32,845 nt of DNA from Candidatus Altimarinota bacterium (lineage in GTDB: Bacteria; Patescibacteriota; Gracilibacteria; BD1-5; UBA6164). The position numbers were made by a program, and so were the translations under genes. Every line of letters begins with the position of its first letter. Position 1 is the stretch's first letter. Below, piece after piece: positions 19,584 through 29,230 of this stretch. The stretch is taken from positions 1 through 32,845 of the forward strand of contig JAQUKG010000007.1 of assembly GCA_028719245.1 (NCBI GenBank). The letters are read 5' to 3'. Below the pieces are notes generated by a model that saw nothing but the letters and a program-made list of their open reading frames with translations, was not told where the DNA came from and ran no database searches.

Positions 19584-20720
19584 TTATAATAACTTTCTAA
19601 ACACTTCTACACTATCAAGATTTTCCCAAGTAAATCATTTTTTTCAAAAATGTCAGTAAGTAGCTGTTTTTTTATAAATCGGTTTTCTTAAATCAAGTTT
19701 TGTAATAATTCCATTTGGTGATAAATCAAAGTTTTCTCTAACCGCATTTATAATATTTTCAACTGGGAGTTTATTTGTTCCAAAACATTCAACATAAATG
19801 CTTATAGGATTTGCTATTCAAATAGCATAAGAAAGTTGTATTTCGCACCTATCACAAATTCAAGAAGCTACAATATTTTTTGCTAAATACCTAGCTATAT
19901 AAGCTCAAGATCTATCAACTTTTGTTGGATCTTTTCAAGAAAAAGCTCAACCTCAATGTCTTCAAACTCATCCGTAAGTATCTACAATTATTTTTCTTCA
20001 AGTAAGTCAAGCATCTCAAGTTGGACCACCAATATTAAAAACTCCCGTCGGATTTGTATAAATATTTTTTACATCTTTTACATCATATCAAAAATAAACT
20101 AAAACTGGAGAAATAACTTTTTTAATTAAATCTTGTTTTAAAATATTTTGATCAACTCAAAGTGCATGTTGAGTTGAAATTAATATAGTATCAACTCAAA
20201 CAGCTTTAAAGTTTTCATCATAAATAATAGTAACTTGAGTTTTTCAATCTGGATAAATATAATCAATTTCTCAAGATCTTCTAACCTCTTCAAGTTTTCT
20301 TCATAAATTATGAGCCATATCTATTGGTAATGGCATAAATTCTTTTGTTTCATTTGTAGCATAACCATACATTATTCATTGATCTCAAGCTCACCCCATA
20401 TCAACTCATTGTGCTATATCTCTTGATTGAATATGTATAAAATTTAAAATATTTACATTCTGATAATTGTAATATTTTTCATCACTATCATATCAAATAT
20501 CTTTTACAGTTTGTTTTGCAATTTGCATATAATCAACTTTTGCTTTTGTAGTTATTTCTCAAGCAATTACTAAATTTTGGTTTGCAGCTAAACACTCACA
20601 ACCTACTCTAGAATAAGGATCTTGTTTTAAACATTCATCTAAAATAGCATCACTTATTTGATCACAAATTTTATCTGGATGTCCAGAAGTAACGGATTCA
20701 CTCGTTATATATTGAAACAT
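19584..20720 (-). CDS. metK: S-adenosylmethionine synthetase
   Basis: A 378-residue enzyme that makes SAM from methionine and ATP, of normal length for MetK (about 380-400). The N-terminus reads [20 protein letters not shown], the family's methionine/ATP-site signature. It continues with the hexapeptide-type motif GAGDQGIMYGYA and the loop [19 protein letters not shown] that binds phosphates. In-frame TGA codons occupy glycines in all three motifs. It follows a SAM-I riboswitch and terminator on the same strand, so SAM feeds back on its synthesis. It lies directly next to a DNA methyltransferase, one of its consumers, but the two genes are separate units. Confidence 0.97.
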
Positions 20721-20730
20721 ATTATTTTCT

Positions 20731-20766
20731 TAAAAAATAAAAACTTTCCTTTTAAAAAAGGAAAGT
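20731..20766 (-). terminator. Riboswitch-controlled terminator before metK
   Basis: On the minus strand an 11-base stem (ACTTTCCTTTT with AAAAGGAAAGT) with a 2-base loop is followed by a long U-run and ends ten bases before the metK ATG. Its 5' arm contains CTTTCC, which is complementary to GGAAAG at the 3' edge of the upstream aptamer. This makes an antiterminator possible when SAM is absent. Confidence 0.8.
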
Positions 20767-20794
20767 AATTTTAAAATCATTTATAATTTATAAA

Positions 20795-20913
20795 ATATCT
20801 TTCCCAAATCTGGGTAGGAATTAGCACCTTTTATTTTTAGAATTTTACTTTCAAAATAAGGTTGCTGAACACTTTTATACGAGCCTATTCTCTTTTAGTG
20901 TTTCTCTTGATAT
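20795..20913 (-). ncRNA. SAM-I (S-box) riboswitch
   Basis: Read on the minus strand, the aptamer opens with ATATCAAGAGAAACACT and continues with GTGTTCAGCAACC. It then has AAGGTGCTAATTCC and closes with a CCCAgatttGGG hairpin and GATAT. ATATC and GATAT form P1. AACACT with GTGTT and the CAGCAACC...GGTGCTAATTCC blocks are the conserved S-box core. These are the invariant parts of SAM-I riboswitches as I know them. It lies between a promoter (about 20934-20961) and a terminator (20731-20766), directly before metK. High SAM should stabilise P1 and allow termination. S-box elements are typical of Firmicutes, so one in a table-25 CPR genome is noteworthy. Confidence 0.92.
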
Positions 20914-20933
20914 GTTGTCTTTTGGACTTCGTA

Positions 20934-20961
20934 ATTATATAAAAATTTTTAATAAATCAAA
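20934..20961 (-). promoter_or_regulatory. Promoter for the metK riboswitch leader
   Basis: On the minus strand TATAAT (20934-20939) lies 15-16 bases after TTGATT/TTTGAT (20955-20961). It places the transcript start near 20927, just before the S-box. It sits next to the groEL stop (20981-20983). Confidence 0.5.
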
Positions 20962-20980
20962 TTTATGTGAAAAATCTATT

Positions 20981-22633
20981 TTAATACATTCAAGGCATTC
21001 ACATTCATCACATTCAACCTCAAGATTGACAAGCTCAACTACAACTGCTTTCTTTTTTTGGTATTTCAACAACTCAACTTTCTGTAGTTAAAAACATTCA
21101 AGCTAGAGAAATGGCTTCTTCTAAAGCTACTCTTTCAACTTTCTTTGGGTCAATTATTCAAGCTGAGATCATATCAACATAAGTATCATTTGAAGCATCA
21201 TATCAATAATTTATATCTGTATTTTTTAATATTTCATTTGTAATAACTGAAGATTCTTTTCATGCATTTTCAACTATTTGTTTTACTGGATAACTTAAAG
21301 AATTTTTTACAATTCTAGCTCAAATATTTTGATCAGTATTTCAAAAATCAATATTTTCTAAAACTTTAGAAGCTTTAAGTAAAGCAACTCAACCTCAAGC
21401 AACAACTCATTCTTCTACTGCTGCACGGGTAGCATTAAGAGCATCTTCTATTCTTAACTTTTTCTCTTTCATTTCTACTTCGCTTGCGGCTCATACTTTT
21501 ATAACAGCAACTCAACCAGCAAGTTTTGCTAATCTTTCAGCTAATTTTTCTTTATCATATTTGCTATCAGTATTTTCAATAGCTGATTTCAATTCTCAAA
21601 CTCTTGTATTTATTTCAGATTTATCTCCGGCTCAACCGATAATAGTTGTTTTTCATTTTTCGCTAATTACATTTTTTGCATGTCATAAATCATCTAAAGT
21701 AGCATTTTCTAGCTTCATTCCTAGCTCGCTTGTGATAACATTTGCTCCCGTCAAAATTGCTATATCTTTAAGCATTTCTTTTTTCTTGTCACCAAATCAT
21801 GGAGCTTTAATACCTAAAATATTTAAAACTCATTTTAGTTTATTAAGTATAATTGTAGTTAAAGCTTCTCAGTCAATATCTTCAGCAATAATTACTAAAT
21901 CTTTTCTTCATTCTCCAAGAGATTGTTCCAAAAGTGGAAGCAAATCTTTCATAGAAGAAATTTTTATATCAGTTATAAGTATTTGAGCATCTCTAAATTC
22001 AGCTAACATTTTTTCTCACGAAGTAATCATATATGGACTAATATATCCTTGATCAAATTCCATTCATTCAGTTACTTCAAGTTCTAACCCAAAAGTTTGT
22101 CAGTCTTCAACTGTAATTACTCAATCATTTCAAACTTTTTCCATAGCTTTGGCAATTATTTCTCAAACTTCACTATCTTGGGCAGATAAAGATGCAACTT
22201 GTGCTATTTCTTGAGTTGTAGTAATTTCTTTAGAATTTTTTGATAATTCTTTTATTACTTCATTTCAAGCTTTTTTCATACCGTTTTTTAATTCAATGGC
22301 ATTTATTCAAGTTCTTATTTCTCTAAGTCATTCTTTAGCTAATCAGTAAGTTAAAAGTGTTGCAGTTGTAGTTCCATCTCAAGCAATATCATTAGTTTTA
22401 CTTGCAGCTTCTTTTACAAGTTCAGCTCACATATTCTCAAATTTGTCTTCCAATTCTATTTCACGAGCAATAGTAACTCAGTCATTTGTTACTTGAGGAG
22501 CTCCATATCATTTATCCAAAACTACATTTCTTCATTTTGGTCACATAGTTAAAACTACAGTTTTTGCAACTGTTTCAATTCAAGCAAACATTTTTGCTCT
22601 TAGTTCATCTCAATATTTAATTTGTTTAGACAT
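20981..22633 (-). CDS. groEL: 60 kDa chaperonin GroEL
   Basis: A 550-residue chaperonin subunit of normal length that folds proteins in the cytoplasm with GroES. The N-terminus [19 protein letters not shown] is typical, followed by VVLTMGPKGRNVVLDKGYG and the ATP site [20 protein letters not shown], then [23 protein letters not shown] appears in the second half. The C-terminal tail reads GGGMGGMGMPGMY, the usual flexible GGM tail. Just before it, KKESSCSGACQSG contains two cysteines, which I do not know from standard GroELs. The GGM-tail glycines are nearly all TGA. It follows groES by 23 bases and shares its CIRCE-controlled promoter. Confidence 0.97.
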
Positions 22634-22656
22634 AAGGTTTAAAGTTAGAAAATAAA

Positions 22657-22932
22657 TTATTCAACAATAGCTAACACATACTCAATTCCAACAATCTTAA
22701 ATTCTTTTCCATCAACTTTCACATCATCTCAAGAATATTGTCAGCTTAGAACTTTATCTCAAATTTTTACTGACATAGTTTTTCAATCTTTTCCTGGTCA
22801 TACAGCTACTACTTCGTAGATGTAAGGCCTTTCTTTATTGTTTCATTCTGGTATATAAATTCCAGAAGTTGTAATATTTTCTTTTTCTACTGCTTTAAGT
22901 AGAACTCTATCAGCAAGAGGTTTTATATTCAT
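22657..22932 (-). CDS. groES: 10 kDa co-chaperonin GroES
   Basis: A 91-residue lid protein of the GroEL ring. It begins [17 protein letters not shown] and contains the mobile loop [16 protein letters not shown] that docks onto GroEL. VVAVGPGKDG and the C-terminal [12 protein letters not shown] follow. In many GroES proteins the mobile loop reads KSxGGIVLP or TxxGIxLP; here the hydrophobic tripeptide is IYI. Glycines of the loop and of the GPG turn are partly TGA. It is the first gene of the groES-groEL operon, preceded by a consensus promoter and a CIRCE-like operator. Confidence 0.95.
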
Positions 22933-22969
22933 AGCAAGTAAAAGTTAAAAAATAAAATTGCTATATAAA

Positions 22970-22996
22970 TTAGCACTTAGATTATATAGGTGATAA
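22970..22996 (-). promoter_or_regulatory. Degenerate CIRCE operator of groES-groEL
   Basis: On the minus strand TTATCACCT, nine bases, then AAGTGCTAA. Compared with the CIRCE consensus TTAGCACTC-N9-GAGTGCTAA, the right arm matches at 8 of 9 and the left arm at 6 of 9, with the exact 9-base spacer. It overlaps the -10 of the groES promoter, the usual repressing position, and hrcA is encoded 0.5 kb away. Confidence 0.75.
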
Positions 22997-23008
22997 TAAA
23001 AAAGTCAA
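22981..23008 (-). promoter_or_regulatory. Promoter for groES-groEL
   Basis: TTGACT (23003-23008) and TATAAT (22981-22986) on the minus strand are 16 bases apart. The -10 lies within the CIRCE spacer and arm. Transcription would start near 22974, inside CIRCE, leaving a leader of about 42 bases. Confidence 0.65.
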
Positions 23009-23037
23009 ATTTGATTTTACTTTCTTTTCAAAATAAA

Positions 23038-23043
23038 TATAAT
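23038..23043 (+). promoter_or_regulatory. -10 element for trxA
   Basis: A TATAAT lies 36 bases before the trxA ATG. The best -35-like partner, TTTACT, is 16 bases upstream and only moderately good. With the divergent groES promoter and CIRCE this fills the gap 22933-23079. Confidence 0.4.
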
Positions 23044-23079
23044 CCAAACTACTATATTTTACATATTAATTTAATTTTT

Positions 23080-23394
23080 ATGTCTACAATTATATTAAAT
23101 GATGGTAATTTTCAAAATGAAATTAGTTCTTGAGTTGTTTTAGTTGATTTCTGGGCTGAATGGTGTGGGCCTTGTCAAATGATGTTACCAATTTTGGCTG
23201 ATTTTGAAACTGAAATGTGAGATAAATTAAAAGTATGAAAAGTTAATGTTGATGAAGTTCCTTCAATAGCTCAACAATTTAGAATTATGAGTATTCCAAC
23301 ATTAATAGTTTTTAAAGATGGAAAACCTGTTGAACAAATGGTTTGAGTAAAACAAAAAGAAGAACTAAAAACTATTGTGCAAAAATATTTATAA
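23080..23394 (+). CDS. trxA: Thioredoxin
   Basis: A 104-residue disulfide reductase with the canonical active site WCGPC (Cys29 and Cys32) in the context [15 protein letters not shown]. The cis-proline loop [12 protein letters not shown] and the C-terminal helix follow, giving the full fold at normal length. The tryptophans of the active site are TGG while two other glycines (SSG and VGK) are TGA, which distinguishes table 25 from table 4. The A/T-rich start context (TTTAATTTTT before ATG) has no Shine-Dalgarno. It is a single gene between the divergent groES and the convergent hrcA, and ends at a strong terminator. Confidence 0.95.
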
Positions 23395-23397
23395 TAT

Positions 23398-23429
23398 AAA
23401 AAATACTTTCAAATTTGAAAGTATTTTTT
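23398..23429. terminator. Bidirectional terminator between trxA and hrcA
   Basis: A perfect 26-base palindrome (23401-23426, arm AAATACTTTCAAA), extended by A on the left and T on the right, can terminate both strands. The hrcA stop codon (23428-23430) lies in its right flank. Confidence 0.75.
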
Positions 23430-24126
23430 ATATTATTCACCTAATAGCACTTATATTAAAACTATAATTCATTTTTAGTGAGCCTATAATTCAAATATAT
23501 CAAATTTCTCAGTTAATAGATATTGGTCTTATAATTATTGTATAATCTTTCAAAAAGCTAATAACATTTTCCTCTCATAAAAATATATTTACTCATTGAT
23601 TTAAAGGTAAAGATGAAATAAATTCTATAAAACTTTTTTTATCTTCTAACATTTTTATTATGCTAAAAATACTATTTCAAAGCATTTTATAATTATTTTC
23701 TAAAAAACTTCATATTCATAAATATTCCAAAATTGAACTTCATGAAGATATGAAAAATGCTATTTCCTTAGTTTTTTTTGATAACTCATTTGTAATATTA
23801 TAAATAAATTCTTCAAAAGTCTTTATGTCACTTCATTTAACTTTTAAATCTTTTTGATCCAAAAAATGATTTGGCATTTCTTTCATAAGATAATTTATAA
23901 AAGCTCTTAATCATTTTGCTGTTGGTAATCTTCAAGCAGAATTGTATGGTTGATAAATTAATTCTAAAGCTTCTAAAATTGCCATATCATTTCTAACTGT
24001 TGCTGAACTAACTCACAAATCATATTTCTTTAATAATGCTTTACTTCATAAAACATCTCAAGTTTGAATAAATTCTTCTACTATAATTTTTAATATTTCA
24101 ATATTTCTTGTAGTTAAATTTGACAT
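23428..24126 (-). CDS. hrcA: Heat-inducible transcription repressor HrcA (short form)
   Basis: A 232-residue HrcA, the repressor that binds CIRCE. The winged-helix N-terminus reads LTTRNIEILKIIVEEFIQTG and continues VSSATVRNDMAILEALELIY and SAGRLPTAKGLRAFINYLM, the family's most conserved part. The C-terminus has FLGEENVISFLKDYTIIIRP and GIIGSLKMNY, the family's end motifs. Typical HrcA proteins are about 340 residues; here the central GAF-like/insert region is about 100 residues shorter. It overlaps the upstream glycosyltransferase gene by 13 bases, so it appears to be expressed from that gene's promoter rather than from a CIRCE of its own. Confidence 0.88.
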
Positions 24127-25142
24127 AAATTTATAAAATTATTAGTAAAATTTTCTATAGTATATTTTTGTATAATATTATTATAATTTATTTCTTTCTT
24201 TCAAGATTTTATTAGATTTTCTATACTTTTTATAATTTCAATTGTAGAAATTGGAGAAAAATAATTTATTTTATTTCAAAAAATATTTCTTATTTCATCT
24301 ATATCGCTAGCAATTATTTGTGCATTAAAATTTACAGCATCATTTAAAGAAAATGGAAAACTTGAATAAAGCAAAGGAAATATTATTCCTAAAGATTGTT
24401 TATAATATAATCAAATTTCTTTTTCATCAGGTTCTCAAGCAAAAATTATTTTATCTTTTAATCAATATTGTATAATCATTTCCCTTGTTTCTAAGTCATT
24501 TGAAATATTATTTCCTAAAAAAATCATATTAATATTTGTTTTAGAAATACTTTCAAACAATCTCTTTAAATTTTTATTTATTCAAACTCAACTATTATAA
24601 AGCAAATATTCTCAATTTAGAGAATGTTTTGATTTTATATCAATTATAGAAGTTGGTTTTTTAATTTCGTAAAAAAAAGGTGAAATAATCTCAATTTTTA
24701 CTTCATCAATATTTAATTTTTCGTTTATATCTTTTTTAGTCTTTTCATCAAAACAAATAATCTTTTGAGCTTGTTTTAAATTTGATTTTAATATATTTTG
24801 GTAAGAATGTTTTCTAAATGATTTAGAATTATTAATATTTGGATAAAGTAATTTTTCTAAAGAAGTTATTATCTGTATGAATTTTTTATTATAAAATATA
24901 GGAAAAGTATCATTAAAAGTTATAACAATATCATTTTTATCTTGAATTAATTTACTTAAAAATAAAATTTGTTCTCAAAAAAAACTATTAAAATTTTTAG
25001 ATTTAATAATTTTTATTCATTCAATTTCATTATTTGAATATATATTTAAAGTAAAATCTTTAGAACCTAAATATATTAAAAAATTGTGCAAGAAATTTTC
25101 TTGTAAATTTGAAAAATTTCTAATATCAATTCCTATCTTCAT
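24114..25142 (-). CDS. Glycosyltransferase, GT-B fold (family 4-like)
   Basis: A 342-residue protein that probably transfers a sugar from a nucleotide-sugar donor to a cell-envelope glycan or lipid. It begins MKIGIDIRNF, as GT4 enzymes often do. Its second half shows LLYNSGVGINKNLKRLFESI (the start of the C-terminal Rossmann domain) and IIFAGEPDEKEIGLYYKQS. LLYSSFPFSLNDAVNFNAQI follows, corresponding to the donor-binding E-x7-E region of GT4, where an acidic residue normally stands at the start; here that Glu is not obvious. The final YTIENFTNNFINL is the usual C-terminal helix. It overlaps hrcA by 13 bases, an unusual pairing. Acceptor and donor are unknown. Confidence 0.75.
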
Positions 25143-25217
25143 TTTAAACTTTTAAATTATCTTATATATGATTTTAGTATAATCAAAAAGTTTTTTTTTC
25201 AAGTTAGTTATAAAAAA

Positions 25218-25505
25218 TTATACAATTTTCTTATTTTCAATTTCTATTTCTTTTTGTAATTCTTCTTCTATTTCCCTTTGAATTAATATTTGTTTTAATG
25301 CTAACTTTTTACTTTGATTTTTCTTTTCAATTCATAAGGCAATAATATAAACATTTATTATTGGAAAAATATATAATATTCAAATATACAAAAAGACAAT
25401 AATGAAAAATAAGATTCATAATTCAATATTTGAAAAATTATTATACTTTTCTATTAATTTTAATATTTCATGTAATGTTCTATATTTATATTCTATACTT
25501 AACAT
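25218..25505 (-). CDS. Small single- or two-helix membrane protein downstream of sortase
   Basis: A 95-residue protein with a hydrophobic stretch at about residues 27-60 (ILFFIIVFLYIGILYIFPI and following), then a charged coiled-coil-like tail (KKLALKQILIQREIEEELQ). No family is recognised. It starts 10 bases after the sortase stop and is probably in the same transcript. It may be a sortase-associated membrane component, but this is only position-based. Gap 25143-25217 holds weak promoter-like sequence for the glycosyltransferase. Confidence 0.6.
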
Positions 25506-25514
25506 AAATTTATA

Positions 25515-26513
25515 TTACTCAATTAATTCTCATATAACTATCATTCTATTTAATGTAGTTCATACAGGCCAACAAGTCATCAAACTAATTTCTGGTTTTT
25601 CAGTTTCTTTTTTTAAAACAGATACATCTCATGGTTTAATAATCTTTTTTTCTTTTATTTTAAAAATATATTTCTTTTGGTTATAATAAACTATAATTTC
25701 ATCTCAAAACTCTACATTATCAAGTAAAGCAAAAACATCGTTATAATCTCATTTTATCCAAGGAAAATTTGATGAATGTCAAAAAATAAAACTATTTCAT
25801 ATTTCTCAAGGTATAGCACTTCAAGGATATCTTATAATTCAATTAGAAAGTTCATTCATAAACACAGTTTCTAACTCTTTTACATTTTGAACTGTTTTAT
25901 TTTTAACATCAATTAAAGGAATATTTTTTCAAATTTTTGGAATTATTACTCTATTCTCAAATGGAACTATATCAATATTTAGATTTAAATCTTCTTTATA
26001 ATCTGAATTTATTAATTTATCCATAGAATGGTAAGTTTTATTTTTTACCATACCTATATCCTTTCAAATATTTTCTTTTTTCAATTCAACTTTAGGAATA
26101 TCTTCTTGAATAATATTCGTTGAATTAACAGAAGATAATAGTGAAACTTTGCTTTGTTCTAATACTTCTGGATTAAAATAACTTCTAGCAATTTCAGTAT
26201 ATGCATTATAGTTTGATATTCATAATAAAAATATAAATATCAAACTAGATGTAGACAGATATTTTATAAAAAATGTAATATTATTAATTATAATTTTTCA
26301 AATACTTTCTTTTTTTATATCCTCTTTTATTTCTTGATTTTCTAACTCCTGAAATTCACTTAAAATATCAATATCACTTTCTTGATTTACTTTATTACTA
26401 AAAATAATATTATTTCCATTTGTTTCTTGAATTTCATCACTTTTTAAATTTGTAAATTCATCTTCTAAATTTAGCAAACTAAGAACATCTATATTTGTAT
26501 TTTTGTTTTCCAT
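25515..26513 (-). CDS. Sortase (LPxTG-type transpeptidase family)
   Basis: A 332-residue membrane protein. An acidic cytoplasmic tail of about 75 residues precedes one membrane helix at about 78-100. The sortase domain fills about 180-332. Catalytic residues are visible in order: His246 in FIFGHSSNFPW, Cys314 in SLMTCWPVGTT and Arg323 in LNRMIVIGEL. The TLxTC motif of sortases appears as SLMTC. A sortase cleaves surface-protein sorting signals between Thr and Gly and joins them to an acceptor. A surface protein with a matching C-terminal tail is encoded just upstream on the same strand. The long N-terminal tail is unusual for sortases. The standard-code stop at 26298 is a TGA glycine. Confidence 0.88.
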
Positions 26514-26550
26514 AATTATTTTTATTATTTATTTTTATTTTTGCAAGAGT

Positions 26551-26579
26551 ATTTTATCACAATATTTTTTATATTCCAA
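26551..26579 (-). promoter_or_regulatory. Promoter for the sortase gene
   Basis: On the minus strand TTGGAA (26574-26579) and TAAAAT (26551-26556) are 17 bases apart, giving a leader of about 30 bases to the sortase ATG. Confidence 0.45.
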
Positions 26580-26620
26580 ATATTTTTTGAATTTATCTTT
26601 TAAATCTGTTTGACAAATAA

Positions 26621-26672
26621 TGAAATAACTTTTAAATACAAAAAAAGTTATTTCAAATGAAATAACTTTTTT
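26621..26672. terminator. Three-arm inverted repeat acting as terminator
   Basis: Arm A (26621-26633) TGAAATAACTTTT, arm B (about 26641-26654) AAAAGTTATTTCA and arm C (26658-26672) TGAAATAACTTTTTT. B can pair with either A or C. Read on the minus strand, the C-B hairpin is followed by a U-rich run, making it the terminator of the surface-protein gene. The B-A alternative would form instead if C were sequestered. It lies in the 174-base gap before the sortase promoter. Confidence 0.65.
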
Positions 26673-26687
26673 ACTAAATATTTTTAA

Positions 26688-28067
26688 TTATGCATTCTTT
26701 CTTCTCATAAAAAACAATCCTCAAACCAACATTAAGCTTAAAATAATTAAAATTAATTCTTTTGGTCAAGTTTGAACCTTTGTCATTGAAGGAAAATCTT
26801 TACTTTCAATTTCACAACTTTCATTTTTTAATACTGCCTTTACAGAGAAATCATCATAAGATAAAGCATTTCATACAATATTTATTTCAACTTGTGTATC
26901 TGTAGTATTTTGAATTAAAACCATTCAACTTCAAGTTTTATCTTTTTTGTAAAGATTGTAACTCGTTGCTTTTGGAACTATATCCCAAGACAAACTTGAT
27001 TTAGTTTTCATTTTTACTAATTTAATATTTTTTACAATTAATTCTTTTTTCAAATCATCACAATTTACTCAAGTCAATACTTCTGGTGCAGAAGTTAATT
27101 CAACATTTTTTACAGTAATACTTGCAACTCAATTTTCTTTAGATTCAACTCATAATTCACTTCTTAGTGATAAATTAATTTTATAATCTCAATTATCTTT
27201 TGGTGCTGTTATTGTTCAAGTATAAATTCAAGGTGATTTTTCTTGTAATTGTTGAATTAAATCATTTAAAGTTATTGAAACATCCGTTAATCAACTTGTT
27301 GCATCAACTTCAATATTTAAAACAGTTTCTCAAGCAACTTCTCATTCAGGATTTACTTTTATCCCATTAAATTTTGGTAAACTTGAATCTATTTTAAATA
27401 AAACTTTTTGTGATTCTCAAATCACTTTTCAATCAGAATCTAAAACATTTGCAAGAATTGAATTTTCTCAACTAGGTAATCAACTTAATTGCATTTCAAA
27501 AATTCAATCAGAGTTACTTGTAACTTCAGTTCATGTACCAGCATTTAGTATAATTTTTACTTTATGATTTTTTAAAGTAGTTCAACTAACCTTTACTTTA
27601 TCACTTCAAACAGTTATTCAATCTTCTGGTGAATTAATTTTTATTTCAGCTGTAGAAGTAGAAACACTTCAAGTTGAAACCTCAACTTCTACTAACCCAA
27701 AAACATCTTCTTTAGCAGTATCATAAACATTTATATCTTGAGTTCCGGCTTTTGTAAATTTAATAGCATTTTCAAATTTAACTTGTCCAGAATCACTAGC
27801 TTTAAATTTATAAGTATTTTCCGTTAAAATTCAAGGAAATTCAGCTTTCGGATCACTTTGAGAAAAAACTAAAATCTCTCAAGCATAATCTTTTACTATA
27901 TTTCAATCTTTATCTAAAGCTTTTATAACTATATCAACAGACTCTCAAACTTTAACTTTTGTCGGAGTAGCTTGAATATCAAATTTTTCAACTGTTCAAG
28001 CTCAAAAAGTTATTGTATAAATTCATAAAGCTAATATTGAGGAACATATTCTTAATAAATTTTTCAT
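26688..28067 (-). CDS. Ig-like surface protein with sortase-type C-terminal tail
   Basis: A 459-residue secreted protein. An N-terminal signal peptide (about residues 1-24) is followed by beta-sandwich domains: IQATPTKVKVGESVDIVIKA (bacterial Ig-like, about 28-125), INSPEDGITVGSDKVKVSG (about 140-240), and later modules up to about 425. The C-terminus reads VQTGPKE, a hydrophobic helix LILIILSLMLVGGLFF, then MRRKNA. This is the three-part sorting signal of gram-positive surface proteins (motif, membrane helix, basic tail), but with QTG in place of LPxTG. The sortase encoded just downstream is the likely processor. TGA glycines are frequent (KVKVGESV, SGTT, VGGLFF). The role is probably a cell-surface adhesin or structural protein. 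Confidence 0.8.
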
Positions 28068-28112
28068 AAAACACATTTTTAATAATCTAAAATAATTTGA
28101 AATAACAGCATC

Positions 28113-28141
28113 ATTTTACTACAAAAAACTAATATTTACAA
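28113..28141 (-). promoter_or_regulatory. Promoter for the surface-protein gene
   Basis: TTGTAA (28136-28141) and TAAAAT (28113-28118) on the minus strand have a 17-base spacer. A leader of about 40 bases precedes the ATG at 28067. It accounts for the gap 28068-28175. Confidence 0.45.
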
Positions 28142-28175
28142 GCTAATAATACTTTACAAAAAACAAACTTATTGT

Positions 28176-29228
28176 TTAAATATAAATAACTTTTATATAA
28201 TCTTTATTTATAGCCAATATTGATGTAAAAATTACTTGTAGATATGATAATCTTTCAAGCAAAAAGTTTGAATGTTCTTCATCAAGTTCACTTGCTAAAT
28301 CATCAATTAAAACAATCGGAAGTTGATTTGTAATTTTTTGGATAAAATAAATTTCAATTAACTTCAAATTTATAATTAAACTTTTTATCTCTCATCTTGA
28401 TGCAAAATCTACTAAATTCTTTCAATCAATTACTATATCAAAATCATCAATATGAGGTCAAATATGAGTTTTTCAAAGTATTATATCTCTATCAAAATTT
28501 TTTTCTAAATATTCTTTTATAGATTTTTCTATATTTTCTAAATCAACTTTTGTTGTATATTTATAAGAAATATCTTTTATTTTATTTCAAAATATTTCAC
28601 AATTATTTTTAATATTTTCTTTTATAAACTCATTTAATTTAGTTCTATAACTATATATCAAAATACAATATTTTATAAATTCTTCATCCCAGAATACTAT
28701 TTCTTCTTTTTGGCTTTTTTCTTCAAAAATATTTTTTAATACTTTATTTCTATTTTTTAAAATATTTTCATAATTTTTTAATAATTTTTCATATTCATTA
28801 AAAGTATTTTTCAAAATATCATCTAAAAAATCTCTTCTATATTTTGGTCATAGATAAAATAAATTCATTGAAATTGGAGAAAAATAAGATGTTTTTAAAA
28901 TATTTTCAGTTAAAAATTTTTTTGTTGTTTTTTTTCAGTTTAAAATAATTTGTTTTTTATTTTGCTTTAAGTCGTATGAAAATATTAGTTTATTTTCAAG
29001 TCAATCATTATTAAGATAAATTCATTCTATGTAAATATTTTCTTCTCACGATTTAATTAAATCTTCTATCTTTGAGTTATTTATATTATTTAAAAATAAA
29101 TAACAAATGGCTTGCAATATATTTGTTTTTCAAACTCAATTTTTTCAAATTATATCATTAATTTTATCAAAATATAAATCCATATTTTGTATGGATTTAA
29201 AATTAATTATTTTAACTTTTGTTAACAT
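28176..29228 (-). CDS. recF: DNA replication/repair protein RecF
   Basis: A 350-residue SMC-like ATPase that loads RecA at gaps. It has Walker A GKNGVGKTN at the N-terminus (after VKIINFKSIQNMDLYF). FSPISMNLFYLGPKYRRDFL is the RecF signature region, followed by GPHIDDFDIVI and the ABC-signature-like FASRGEIKSL. Walker B is IVLIDDLASELDEEH. Length is normal. The three P-loop glycines are TGA. It starts two bases after the gatC stop, so gatC and recF are one unit. RecF is usually near dnaA/dnaN/gyrB; here it is with a tRNA amidotransferase subunit. Confidence 0.9.
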
Positions 29229-29230
29229 CT

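Noticed and set aside
21561-21986. 141-codon plus-strand ORF opposite groEL
   Set aside because: It is antisense to a certain gene (groEL), lacks recognisable motifs and is a by-product of A/T-rich codon use.
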